DNA of 64,000 nt from Labilithrix sp. (GTDB lineage: Bacteria > Myxococcota_A > Polyangia > Polyangiales > Polyangiaceae). Of the stretch, positions 55,627 through 64,000 are shown piece by piece. The stretch is taken from positions 124,001 through 188,000 of the forward strand of contig JAHBWE010000007.1 in NCBI GenBank assembly GCA_019637155.1, written 5' to 3'. The notes beneath the pieces are model-generated. The model did not search any database. It was not told the origin of the DNA and saw only the letters and a list, made by a program, of their open reading frames with translations. Positions within the stretch are counted from its first letter, which is position 1. Each line of letters opens with the position of its first letter. A program made the translations under genes and the position numbers.

Positions 55627-56033
55627 GGGCACACCGGTTCGTGCGACGAGGGCTCACGCCAGCCCTCGGGCGAGTCGATCGAGCTCCGCGACACGGAGAC
55701 GTACGGCGCCGCCACCTGCGCGCGCGCGCAGACACCGGAGTCGCGGAGCGTCTCGCAAGTCGAGCCGAGGATGCAGAGGCTCTCGTCGACCCCGAACGCA
55801 GGCTCGGTCGTGACCGTCGTCGAGAAGTCGCAACCAGAGGTGCTCTCCTCGCTCAGGTACGTGCAGTGCACCACGCCAGCGACGAACCCCGGACAGCACT
55901 CGAGGAGCCTCCCGATCGCCTCCTCACAACGAAAGACATCGGACCGAAAATTGTCGTCATCGACCTCACGCGCCCGCGCGCTCCGCACGCTCAGGAGCAA
56001 GGCAAGGAGCAAGAGAAGAGGCAGCCTTCGCAT
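55623..56033 (-). CDS. Small secreted Cys-rich protein
   Basis: 136 residues from ATG 56033. A strong signal peptide (MRRLPLLLLLALLLSVRSARA) precedes a mature domain with nine or ten Cys (FRCEEAIGRLLECCPGFVAG, HCTYLSEESTSGCDFS, SLCILGSTCETLRDSGVCAR, PVCP), suggesting several disulfides. Similar short Cys-rich secreted proteins are frequent in Myxococcota; none has a known role. An in-frame start further upstream would add a 72-residue basic leader and is rejected. Confidence 0.75.
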   Translation of the reverse strand: MRRLPLLLLLALLLSVRSARAREVDDDNFRSDVFRCEEAIGRLLECCPGFVAGVVHCTYLSEESTSGCDFSTTVTTEPAFGVDESLCILGSTCETLRDSGVCARAQVAAPYVSVSRSSIDSPEGWREPSSHEPVCP

Positions 56034-56254
56034 CGCCCCAACATGATGCGCGGCGCACGAACCACAACTGACGCCGCCTGACACCGGACCACCGCCACGT
56101 TGCGCAACCGGGCGCGCCCTACGCCTCGAGATCAGCCCGAAGCCCCCGCGATCCATGATCGAGATCGCGCGCGAAATCCGGCCAAATTCGGAGTTGCGTA
56201 CAACGTGGGTCTGATCTGGATCCACCGGCACGGCGGCTGCTCTCTCCACCGCCG

Positions 56255-57091
56255 ATGACGATGCGTACGGTGCTCCTTGGTTGCCTCCTCCTCCTCACGA
56301 TGATCGGCTGCGCGCCCGTCGCGCTCGACGACGAGGAGCGCGGGAGCACGAGCTCCAACCAGTTCTTCGTGAACGCCTCGCGGCGCGACCCGACCGCGCT
56401 CGAGGCGTCCCGCGTCGGGCGGGTCAACCCGGGGTGCGCCGCGTTCTTCCTCGAGAACGACGTGAACAAGACGTTCCTGATGACGGCGCGCCACTGCTTC
56501 GACTTCGACACCGAGGCGTGGTGCGCGACCGACGGCGAGATCGTTCAGGAGAACGGGACCCGCGGCCAGTGCACGCGCGTCGTCGTGGAGGACGACTCGC
56601 ACGACCTCGTCGTGTTCGAGGCCGACATGAAGCACGCGGCCAAGGGGAGCACCACGCTCCGCCTCGCCTCGTACGCCCCGCGCGCGCGGACGCGCCTCAC
56701 GATGATCGGCTACCCCGCGGACGCCGATCCGGACTCCGCGCGCCTCGGCGCCATCACGACGACGGAGAACTGCTGGACCCTCGGCTCCCGGATCCCGAGC
56801 TTGTACAGCGACCCTCGCTTGAACGACATGACGCTGCGCCACAACTGCTCGACCTACGGCGGCAACAGCGGCGGCCCGATGTACGTCGAGGGCACGCGCG
56901 ACGTCGTGGGCCTGCCGTACACCTACATTCCCGACGACTACACTCGCCGCGAGGCGAACGACGAGACGACCGCGGCGCGCCTCGCGCTCACCTGGGACTT
57001 CGTGAACGTCTACTTCGACGTGCTCACCGCGGAAGGGATCACGATCGTGGAGACCGGCGCGGCGGCGGCGGAAGACCAGGCCGCCGGCTGA
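56255..57091 (+). CDS. Trypsin-like serine protease lipoprotein
   Basis: 278 residues. Lipobox LTMIGC with Cys19. The chymotrypsin-fold catalytic triad is present: His80 in MTARHCF, Asp117 in DDSHDLVVFEAD and Ser205 in YGGNSGGPMY, with three Cys pairs. The fold resembles V8/glutamyl-endopeptidase-like proteases. Lipid anchoring puts it on the cell surface or periplasmic face. The C-terminus is Ala/Glu-rich. It is convergent with rpsS, with a hairpin in between. The 221 nt upstream (56034-56254) show no clear motif. Confidence 0.9.
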   Translation: MTMRTVLLGCLLLLTMIGCAPVALDDEERGSTSSNQFFVNASRRDPTALEASRVGRVNPGCAAFFLENDVNKTFLMTARHCFDFDTEAWCATDGEIVQENGTRGQCTRVVVEDDSHDLVVFEADMKHAAKGSTTLRLASYAPRARTRLTMIGYPADADPDSARLGAITTTENCWTLGSRIPSLYSDPRLNDMTLRHNCSTYGGNSGGPMYVEGTRDVVGLPYTYIPDDYTRREANDETTAARLALTWDFVNVYFDVLTAEGITIVETGAAAAEDQAAG

Positions 57092-57110
57092 GTGGGGCGC
57101 CGAGAACACG

Positions 57111-57142
57111 AAGGCCCCGCGAGCGTGTGCCCGCGAGGCCTT
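57111..57142. terminator. Terminator hairpin after rpsS
   Basis: Arms AAGGCCCCGCG and CGCGAGGCCTT pair over 11 positions with one mismatch and a 10-nt loop, between the convergent protease gene and rpsS. The minus-strand exit reads CGTGTTCTC, slightly U-rich. It would end the fusA-rpsS transcript where rplV would normally follow. Confidence 0.6.
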
Positions 57143-57165
57143 CGGAGGTGCGTGGCGCCGGGCGG

Positions 57166-57453
57166 CTACTTCTTGCCGGCGACCTTGGACTTCTTGTCGC
57201 CCTGGTGGCCGTGGAAGGTGCGCGTGGGGGCGAACTCGCCGAGCTTGTGGCCGACCATGTTCTCCGTGACGAAGACCGGCACGAACTTGCGGCCGTTGTG
57301 GACCGCGAACGTGAGGCCGACCGCCTCCGGCGTGATGGTGGAGCGGCGCGACCAGGTCTTGATCACCTTCTTGGACTGCGTCGCCTGCGCGGCGGCGATC
57401 TTCTCCATGAGGTGGCCGTCGATGAAGGGGCCCTTCTTGATTGAACGAGGCAT
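57166..57453 (-). CDS. rpsS: 30S ribosomal protein S19
   Basis: 95 residues, complete S19 ([60 protein letters not shown]). S19 sits in the 30S head with S13. In nearly all bacteria rplV follows directly; here a hairpin and a foreign convergent gene follow, so rpsS ends its block. Confidence 0.98.
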   Translation of the reverse strand: MPRSIKKGPFIDGHLMEKIAAAQATQSKKVIKTWSRRSTITPEAVGLTFAVHNGRKFVPVFVTENMVGHKLGEFAPTRTFHGHQGDKKSKVAGKK

Positions 57454-57473
57454 TGTCTTCTTTCCCTTGTCGC

Positions 57474-58304
<831 letters not shown>

Positions 58305-58306
58305 GA

Positions 58307-58603
58307 TCAGCTCTCGCTCTGCTCGGCGAAGAAGTCGATGTTCTCGCCCTCGGCGAGCGTGACGACGGCCTTCTTCCAGTTCTGCATCTTGGCGTAGCCA
58401 CGGCCCATGCGGCGATCCTTGCCGCGATAGAGCATGGTGTTCACGCTCTTCACCTTCACGGAGAAGAGCTGCTGAACGGCCTCCTTGATCTGGACCTTGT
58501 TCGCGTCCCGGAGGACCTCGAACACGACCTGGTTCTTCGCACGGAGCGTGTTGCTCTTCTCCGTGAGGAAGATCGGCTTGCGGATGACGGATTCGGGGGT
58601 CAT
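58307..58603 (-). CDS. rplW: 50S ribosomal protein L23
   Basis: 98 residues ([40 protein letters not shown]). L23 is the tunnel-exit docking site for trigger factor and SRP. Two to three nucleotides separate it from its neighbours, so translation is likely coupled. Confidence 0.97.
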   Translation of the reverse strand: MTPESVIRKPIFLTEKSNTLRAKNQVVFEVLRDANKVQIKEAVQQLFSVKVKSVNTMLYRGKDRRMGRGYAKMQNWKKAVVTLAEGENIDFFAEQSES

Positions 58604-58605
58604 GG

Positions 58606-59259
58606 TCAGCCTGCCTTCTTCTCGCCGTCCGCCTTCTTGAGGCAGCGGCTCTCGAGCGCCTTCGCCGCGTCCTTCGAGAGGACGAGGGTGTCGTGGCGGA
58701 GGAGGTCGTAAACGTTCACGCCCTCGGGGGGCAGGAACTGGTGGTCCGCACAGTTGCGGATCGAGAGGCGGAGGTTCTCGTTCGCCGCGACGTCGACGAC
58801 GAGCGCCTTCTTCTCCGTCTTCAGCGTGGAGAGCGTCGCGAGGAGGGCCTTCGTCTTGATCTCGCCGAGCTCGAAGCGGTCGACGATGACGAGGCGGCCT
58901 TCCTTGTTGAACTTCGAGAGCGCCGACACGAGCGCGCCGAGGCGGACCTGGCGCGGCGGACGGTAGGACCAGTCGCGGTTGCGCGGCGGGTGCGCCTGGC
59001 CGCCACCGACGAAGGTGGGGGCGCGCTTCGAGCCATGCCGCGCGTTGCCGGTGCCCTTCTGCTTGTAGAGCTTCTTCGTCGAGCCCGAGACCGCGGAGCG
59101 GTTCTTCGCCGTCGCGGAGCCCTGGCGCTTGCTCGCGAGCTGCGCCTTCACTACCTCGTAGAAGAGGTGCTCCTTGACCTCGGCGCCGAACACTTCGTCG
59201 GAGAGGTCGACGGTGCCGACCTTCTCGCGCTTCAGGTTGAAAACATCAACGGTTGCCAT
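58606..59259 (-). CDS. rplD: 50S ribosomal protein L4
   Basis: 217 residues. The tunnel loop [20 protein letters not shown] and [20 protein letters not shown] are complete. In E. coli, L4 represses its own operon. It starts only 13 nt after the rpsJ stop; the usual rplC between them is missing, without any trace of it in the gap. Confidence 0.98.
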   Translation of the reverse strand: MATVDVFNLKREKVGTVDLSDEVFGAEVKEHLFYEVVKAQLASKRQGSATAKNRSAVSGSTKKLYKQKGTGNARHGSKRAPTFVGGGQAHPPRNRDWSYRPPRQVRLGALVSALSKFNKEGRLVIVDRFELGEIKTKALLATLSTLKTEKKALVVDVAANENLRLSIRNCADHQFLPPEGVNVYDLLRHDTLVLSKDAAKALESRCLKKADGEKKAG

Positions 59260-59272
59260 GATTCGCTCCTGC

Positions 59273-59590
<318 letters not shown>

Positions 59591-59601
59591 GATTCTGGTC
59601 C

Positions 59602-60792
<1,191 letters not shown>

Positions 60793-60812
60793 CTCTTTAT
60801 CCTTGGACTCGT

Positions 60813-62927
60813 TTAGGCGGTGCCCTTGACCTTCGCGACGACCTCTTCCTGGATCGCGGCGGGGACGGGGGCGTAGTGCGAGAAGTGGAGTGACGACGTC
60901 GCGCGGCCCTGCGTGAGGCTGCGGAGGTCGGTGACGTAACCGAACATCGACGCGAGCGGGACCTCGGAGTCGATGACCTGCGCGTTGCCGCGCTGGCTCA
61001 TGCCGAGGATCTTGCCGCGCCGCGAGTTGAGGTCGCCGATGACGTCGCCCATGTACTGCTCGGGGACGACGACCTCGTTCTTCATGATCGGCTCGAGCAG
61101 GTGGAGCTGAGCCTTCTTCGCGCCCTCCTGGAAGCAGAGGGAGGCCGCGATCTCGAACGCCGCCGCGCTCGAGTCGACGTCGTGGTAGCTGCCGTCGGTG
61201 ACGGTCGCCTTCATGTCGACGAGGGGGAACCCCGCGAGGACGCCGCGCGCCATCGCGTCCTTCACGCCCTTCTCGATCGCGGGGATGAACTCCTTCGGGA
61301 TCACGCCGCCGACGATGCCGTTCTCGAAGACGAAGCCGGTGCCGCGCTCGCCGGGCTCGATCGTCATGATGACGTGGCCGTACTGGCCGCGGCCGCCCGA
61401 CTGCTTCGCGTACTTGTACTCGCAGGGGACCTTCTTGCCGATCGCCTCGCGGTATGCGACCTCGGGCTTGCCGACGTTCGACTCGACCTTGAACTCGCGG
61501 CGGAGGCGGTCGCAGATGATGTCGAGGTGGAGCTCGCCCATGCCGCTGATGATGGTCTGGCCCGACTCCTCGTCGGTGTGGACGCGGAAGGAGGGGTCCT
61601 CCGTCGCGAGCTTCTGGAGCGCGACGCCGAGCTTCTCGACGTCGGCCTTGGTCTTCGGCTCGACCGCGATGCTGATGACGGGCTCCGGGAAGATCATCTT
61701 CTCGAGGAGGATGGGCTTCTTCTCGTCGCACAGCGTGTCGCCGGTGCGCGTGTCCTTGAGGCCGACCGCGGCGTAGATGTTCCCCGCGTCCGCCTCGGTG
61801 AGCTCCTCGCGCTTGTTCGCGTGCATGCGGAGGATGCGGCCCATGCGCTCGCGCTTCCCGCGCGTGGAGTTCATGACCATCGTCCCCGACGCGATCGTGC
61901 CGGAGTAGACGCGGAAGAACGTCAGGTTGCCGTGCGGGTCGTTGATGATCTTGAACGCGTACCCGGCGAACGGCGCCTTGTCGTCGGCCTTCCGCTCTTC
62001 TTCCTTGTCGTTGTCCGGGTTGACGCCCTTCACCGGCGGGATGTCGAGCGGCGACGGGAGGTAGTTCACGACCGCGTCGAGCAGCAGCTGCACGCCCTTG
62101 TTCTTGAAGGCGGAGCCGCAGAGGACGGGGAAGAACTTGAACGACGTGCAGCCCTTCCGGAGCGCGCCGACGATCTCGGCCTCGGTGATGTCGTCCGTCT
62201 TGCCGTCCATGTACTTCGCCATGATGGCGTCATCCATGTCGGCGCACGCTTCGATCATCTTCTCGCGGTAGGCCTCGCACTTCGCGCGGATGCCCTCCGG
62301 GATGTCCTGCCACTCGTACTTCTGGCCCTTCGAGTCCTCGTCGAAGATCGCGGCGCGCATCTTGATGAGGTCGACGACGCCCTTGTGCTGATCCTCCTCG
62401 CCGACGGGCCACTGCACCGGCACCGGCGTGACGCCGAGGCGCTCGCGGATCGACTCGACGTTCATCTCGAAGTCGGCGCCGAGCTTGTCCATCTTGTTGA
62501 CGAACACGATGCGCGGGACGCGGAACTTGTCGGCCTGGCGCCAGACCGTCTCGGTCTGCGGCTCGACCCCGTTGCCGCCGTCGAGGACCGCGACCGCGCC
62601 GTCGAGGACGCGGAGCGAGCGCTCGACCTCGATCGTGAAGTCGACGTGGCCCGGGGTATCGATGATGTTGATGCGGTGGGTGACCCCCGCGTGCGGGCCC
62701 TCCCCCGGCTTCCAGAAGCAGTTCGTCGCGGCCGACGTGATCGTGATGCCGCGCTCCTGCTCCTGGACCATGTAGTCCATCGTCGCGGCGCCCTCGTGGA
62801 CCTCGCCGATCTTGTAGTTGACGCCGGTGTAATAGAGGACGCGCTCGGTGGTCGTGGTCTTCCCCGCGTCGATATGCGCCATGATCCCGATGTTTCGGGT
62901 CCTCTCGAGCGAGTATTCGCGGGGCAT
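60813..62927 (-). CDS. fusA: Elongation factor G
   Basis: 704 residues from ATG 62927 ([20 protein letters not shown]). Drives translocation on the ribosome. Motifs [21 protein letters not shown] and NKMD are intact, and domains II-V are present to [20 protein letters not shown]. An in-frame start 126 nt upstream would translate a structured leader and is rejected. rpsL and rpsG, the usual upstream partners, are absent. Confidence 0.98.
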   Translation of the reverse strand: MPREYSLERTRNIGIMAHIDAGKTTTTERVLYYTGVNYKIGEVHEGAATMDYMVQEQERGITITSAATNCFWKPGEGPHAGVTHRINIIDTPGHVDFTIEVERSLRVLDGAVAVLDGGNGVEPQTETVWRQADKFRVPRIVFVNKMDKLGADFEMNVESIRERLGVTPVPVQWPVGEEDQHKGVVDLIKMRAAIFDEDSKGQKYEWQDIPEGIRAKCEAYREKMIEACADMDDAIMAKYMDGKTDDITEAEIVGALRKGCTSFKFFPVLCGSAFKNKGVQLLLDAVVNYLPSPLDIPPVKGVNPDNDKEEERKADDKAPFAGYAFKIINDPHGNLTFFRVYSGTIASGTMVMNSTRGKRERMGRILRMHANKREELTEADAGNIYAAVGLKDTRTGDTLCDEKKPILLEKMIFPEPVISIAVEPKTKADVEKLGVALQKLATEDPSFRVHTDEESGQTIISGMGELHLDIICDRLRREFKVESNVGKPEVAYREAIGKKVPCEYKYAKQSGGRGQYGHVIMTIEPGERGTGFVFENGIVGGVIPKEFIPAIEKGVKDAMARGVLAGFPLVDMKATVTDGSYHDVDSSAAAFEIAASLCFQEGAKKAQLHLLEPIMKNEVVVPEQYMGDVIGDLNSRRGKILGMSQRGNAQVIDSEVPLASMFGYVTDLRSLTQGRATSSLHFSHYAPVPAAIQEEVVAKVKGTA

Positions 62928-62968
62928 GGTGACGGGGATCTTTCGTTTCGGAGCCTGAAGACACGAAA

Positions 62969-63035
62969 CCCCCTCTGGAGCACCGCCGGCTGTTTTCGGC
63001 GGAGCCGGCGTGATTCGCCGGGCTTCCAGAGAGGG
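62969..63035 (-). promoter_or_regulatory. Nested hairpins in the fusA leader
   Basis: On the minus strand an outer 11-bp stem (CCCTCTCTGGA with TCCAGAGGGGG, one G-U pair) encloses an inner 7-bp stem GCCGGCT/AGCCGGC with an 11-nt loop. It lies 42-108 nt before the fusA ATG, where an autoregulatory leader for the operon could be. No r-protein binding motif was identified. Confidence 0.45.
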
Positions 63036-63119
63036 TCCGAGGTACCGCTTCAACGCGTGGTTGGGGTAACCCGGTCCTTATGTCGCGATAAACATGAGCT
63101 TTCTAAGGTGTGCCTCATC

Positions 63120-63136
63120 CCCCGATCGGATCGGGG
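63120..63136 (-). promoter_or_regulatory. 17-bp palindrome at the fusA operon transcription start
   Basis: CCCCGATCGGATCGGGG has 8-bp arms around one base. It starts 7 nt downstream of the -10 box, so it covers the expected transcription start: an operator or a 5' stabilising hairpin. Confidence 0.4.
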
Positions 63137-63143
63137 ACGCGCG

Positions 63144-63171
63144 TTATTACTAATGCCCCGCCGGAAGTCAA
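63144..63171 (-). promoter_or_regulatory. Promoter of the fusA-rpsS operon
   Basis: On the minus strand TTGACT (63171-63166, 5 of 6) and TAATAA (63149-63144, partial) are spaced by 16 nt in an unusually AT-rich patch for this genome. Leader to the fusA ATG is about 210 nt. Confidence 0.5.
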
Positions 63172-63186
63172 GGCGGGGACGGCCCG

Positions 63187-63402
63187 TCAGCGCCCGTCCT
63201 CGGGATCGGCGTCCGGTTCCGGCGGCGGGAGCCAGCACGTCTCGTTGACTTCGTCGATCCGGACCCCCCTTCGCGCTGCGGCGCGCAGGGCCGCGCGCGC
63301 GAACCGCTGCATGCCTTCCAGCCACGCAAGACGCTGCGCCGGCGTGAGCGCGAGCCATGCCCGCTGCTGCTCCTCGTCATGCTTCTTCCACGCGTCAGCC
63401 AT
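63187..63402 (-). CDS. Small helical partner of nucleotidyltransferase
   Basis: 71 residues (MADAWKKHDEEQQRAWLALT, PAQRLAWLEGMQRFARAALR), a charged two-helix protein with a Pro/Glu/Asp-rich end. Its ATG overlaps the end of the nucleotidyltransferase gene by 8 nt, so the two are translated as a pair. It shares the TPAQR-helix style with the 81-residue protein at 8.1 kb, but gene order is reversed. Role unknown; it may neutralise or guide the enzyme. Confidence 0.65.
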   Translation of the reverse strand: MADAWKKHDEEQQRAWLALTPAQRLAWLEGMQRFARAALRAAARRGVRIDEVNETCWLPPPEPDADPEDGR

Positions 63403-63814
63403 CGCTGCGCCTCATCTTGGCGATGCGTTCCAGAGCGACGATGTCGTCCGTGTCCTTCGCTCTCCCTGCGATCCGCTTCATCGCCACGAGATCGGAGATG
63501 CTCGCGACGGCAATGACGGCATCGTCGATCTCGATGTGCTCCGCCCGCGCGCGCGCGGAGGCGAAGTCGAACGGCTCTTGCGCGAAGACGTCGATCTGCA
63601 TGCCGTCGCCGTGCGGCGACCAGAGCGTGAACACGAGCCCGGCGAGCGCCTGCATCGCGCGGCGTACGTTCTCCTCCGCCAGATGGAGGACCAGGTCGAG
63701 ATCGCCGGTGACGCGCAAGTGACCGTGGAGCACCACCGCCACGCCGCCGACGACGAGGTAGTCGACGTCCGCCGCGCGCAGCGCGCGGAATACAGGAAGG
63801 AGCGCGCTCTCCAT
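63395..63814 (-). CDS. Nucleotidyltransferase (AbiEii/MNT-like fold)
   Basis: 139 residues from ATG 63814. The polymerase-beta-like core shows VVGGVAVVLHG (GG at 23-24) and RVTGDLDLVLHL with Asp38 and Asp40, then a third acidic position in GMQIDVFAQEP, and a C-terminal helix DLVAMKRIAGRAKDTDDIVA. Proteins of this kind transfer nucleotides to proteins or RNA and are often toxins or their regulators. It is paired with the overlapping 71-residue gene. An in-frame start 72 nt upstream adds a basic leader and is rejected. Confidence 0.82.
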   Translation of the reverse strand: MESALLPVFRALRAADVDYLVVGGVAVVLHGHLRVTGDLDLVLHLAEENVRRAMQALAGLVFTLWSPHGDGMQIDVFAQEPFDFASARARAEHIEIDDAVIAVASISDLVAMKRIAGRAKDTDDIVALERIAKMRRSDG

Positions 63815-63897
63815 GGGTCGCGCCACGATCGTACCAGGGGGCCAAGCGGATGCTACCCGGCGGCGCCGCGGGGCGCGTCGAGACACCTCTCGAGTGC

Positions 63898-63903
63898 TAT
63901 GGT
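63898..63903 (+). promoter_or_regulatory. -10-like TATGGT, leaderless start
   Basis: TATGGT ends 8 nt before the ATG at 63912 of the gene running off the right edge. Confidence 0.4.
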
Positions 63904-63911
63904 CCGGCGCG

Positions 63912-64000
63912 ATGGCCGAGGTCGAGTTGCCCGACGAAGAAGAGCCGCCGCGCTCCGGGCAGCGGAGCGCCTCGTCCGGGCGACGGGAGGTGGCGCCGCG
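63912..64000 (+). CDS. 5' end of an unidentified gene, truncated by window
   Basis: Only the first 29 codons are visible: MAEVELPDEEEPPRSGQRSA and a Ser/Arg/Glu-rich continuation. It has an acidic, probably disordered N-terminus without signal peptide. Supported by the -10-like box and by the lack of stops to the window end. No family can be assigned. Confidence 0.5.
   Translation, partial: MAEVELPDEEEPPRSGQRSASSGRREVAP

Noticed and set aside
29383..57091. Interpretation of the 28-kb insert as a mobile genomic island
   Set aside because: No integrase, transposase, tRNA attachment site or terminal repeats were seen, and base composition appears like the flanks.

Overview
The window is GC-rich DNA that reads like a Myxococcota chromosome, most likely class Polyangia. 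The signs are three eukaryote-like Ser/Thr kinases, PEGA domains, an FHA/sigma-54 activator, a MYXO-CTERM-type sorting tail, thrombospondin type 3 repeats, RCC1-repeat lipoproteins and many lipoproteins of unknown role. No tRNA, rRNA, CRISPR array, integrase or transposase was found.

Layout. 1-19.4 kb holds signalling and envelope genes (kinases, TPR/PEGA protein, FHA sigma-54 activator) mixed with housekeeping genes (holA, ribA, xseB), mostly on the + strand in tightly overlapping runs. 19.6-29.1 kb (minus strand) is the distal S10-spc-alpha ribosomal cluster in the order rplV, rpsC, rplP, rpmC, rpsQ, rplN, rplX, rplE, rpsN, rpsH, rplF, rplR, rpsE, rpmD, rplO, secY, adk, infA, rpmJ, rpsM, rpsK. 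57.2-62.9 kb (minus strand) is the proximal part: fusA, tuf, rpsJ, rplD, rplW, rplB, rpsS. Between rpsS and rplV, which are normally adjacent, lie about 28 kb with some 23 unrelated genes. A terminator-like hairpin follows rpsS and a promoter-like site precedes rplV. rplC (L3) is absent from its usual place between rpsJ and rplD. The block also lacks rpsL/rpsG upstream and rpsD/rpoA/rplQ downstream.

The intervening 28 kb is dominated by cell-envelope genes: a metallopeptidase-like protein split by an in-frame stop, a sulfatase-modifying-factor-like lipoprotein, twin RCC1 lipoproteins, three PAP2 phosphatases, beta-barrels, a BamA-type barrel beside a lipoprotein with kinase-like residues, an NTP-carrier-like transporter fused to a repeat domain, and a trypsin-like lipoprotein. 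A roughly 100-bp palindromic repeat occurs twice, each time in frame inside a protein gene (43.4 and 50.3 kb), like a protein-invading palindromic element.

Expression style. Many genes overlap by 4 nt (ATGA, GTGA, TTGA). Many first genes have a TAnnnT -10-like hexamer only 5-9 nt before the start codon, suggesting leaderless mRNAs. Convergent genes often abut or overlap at their 3' ends.
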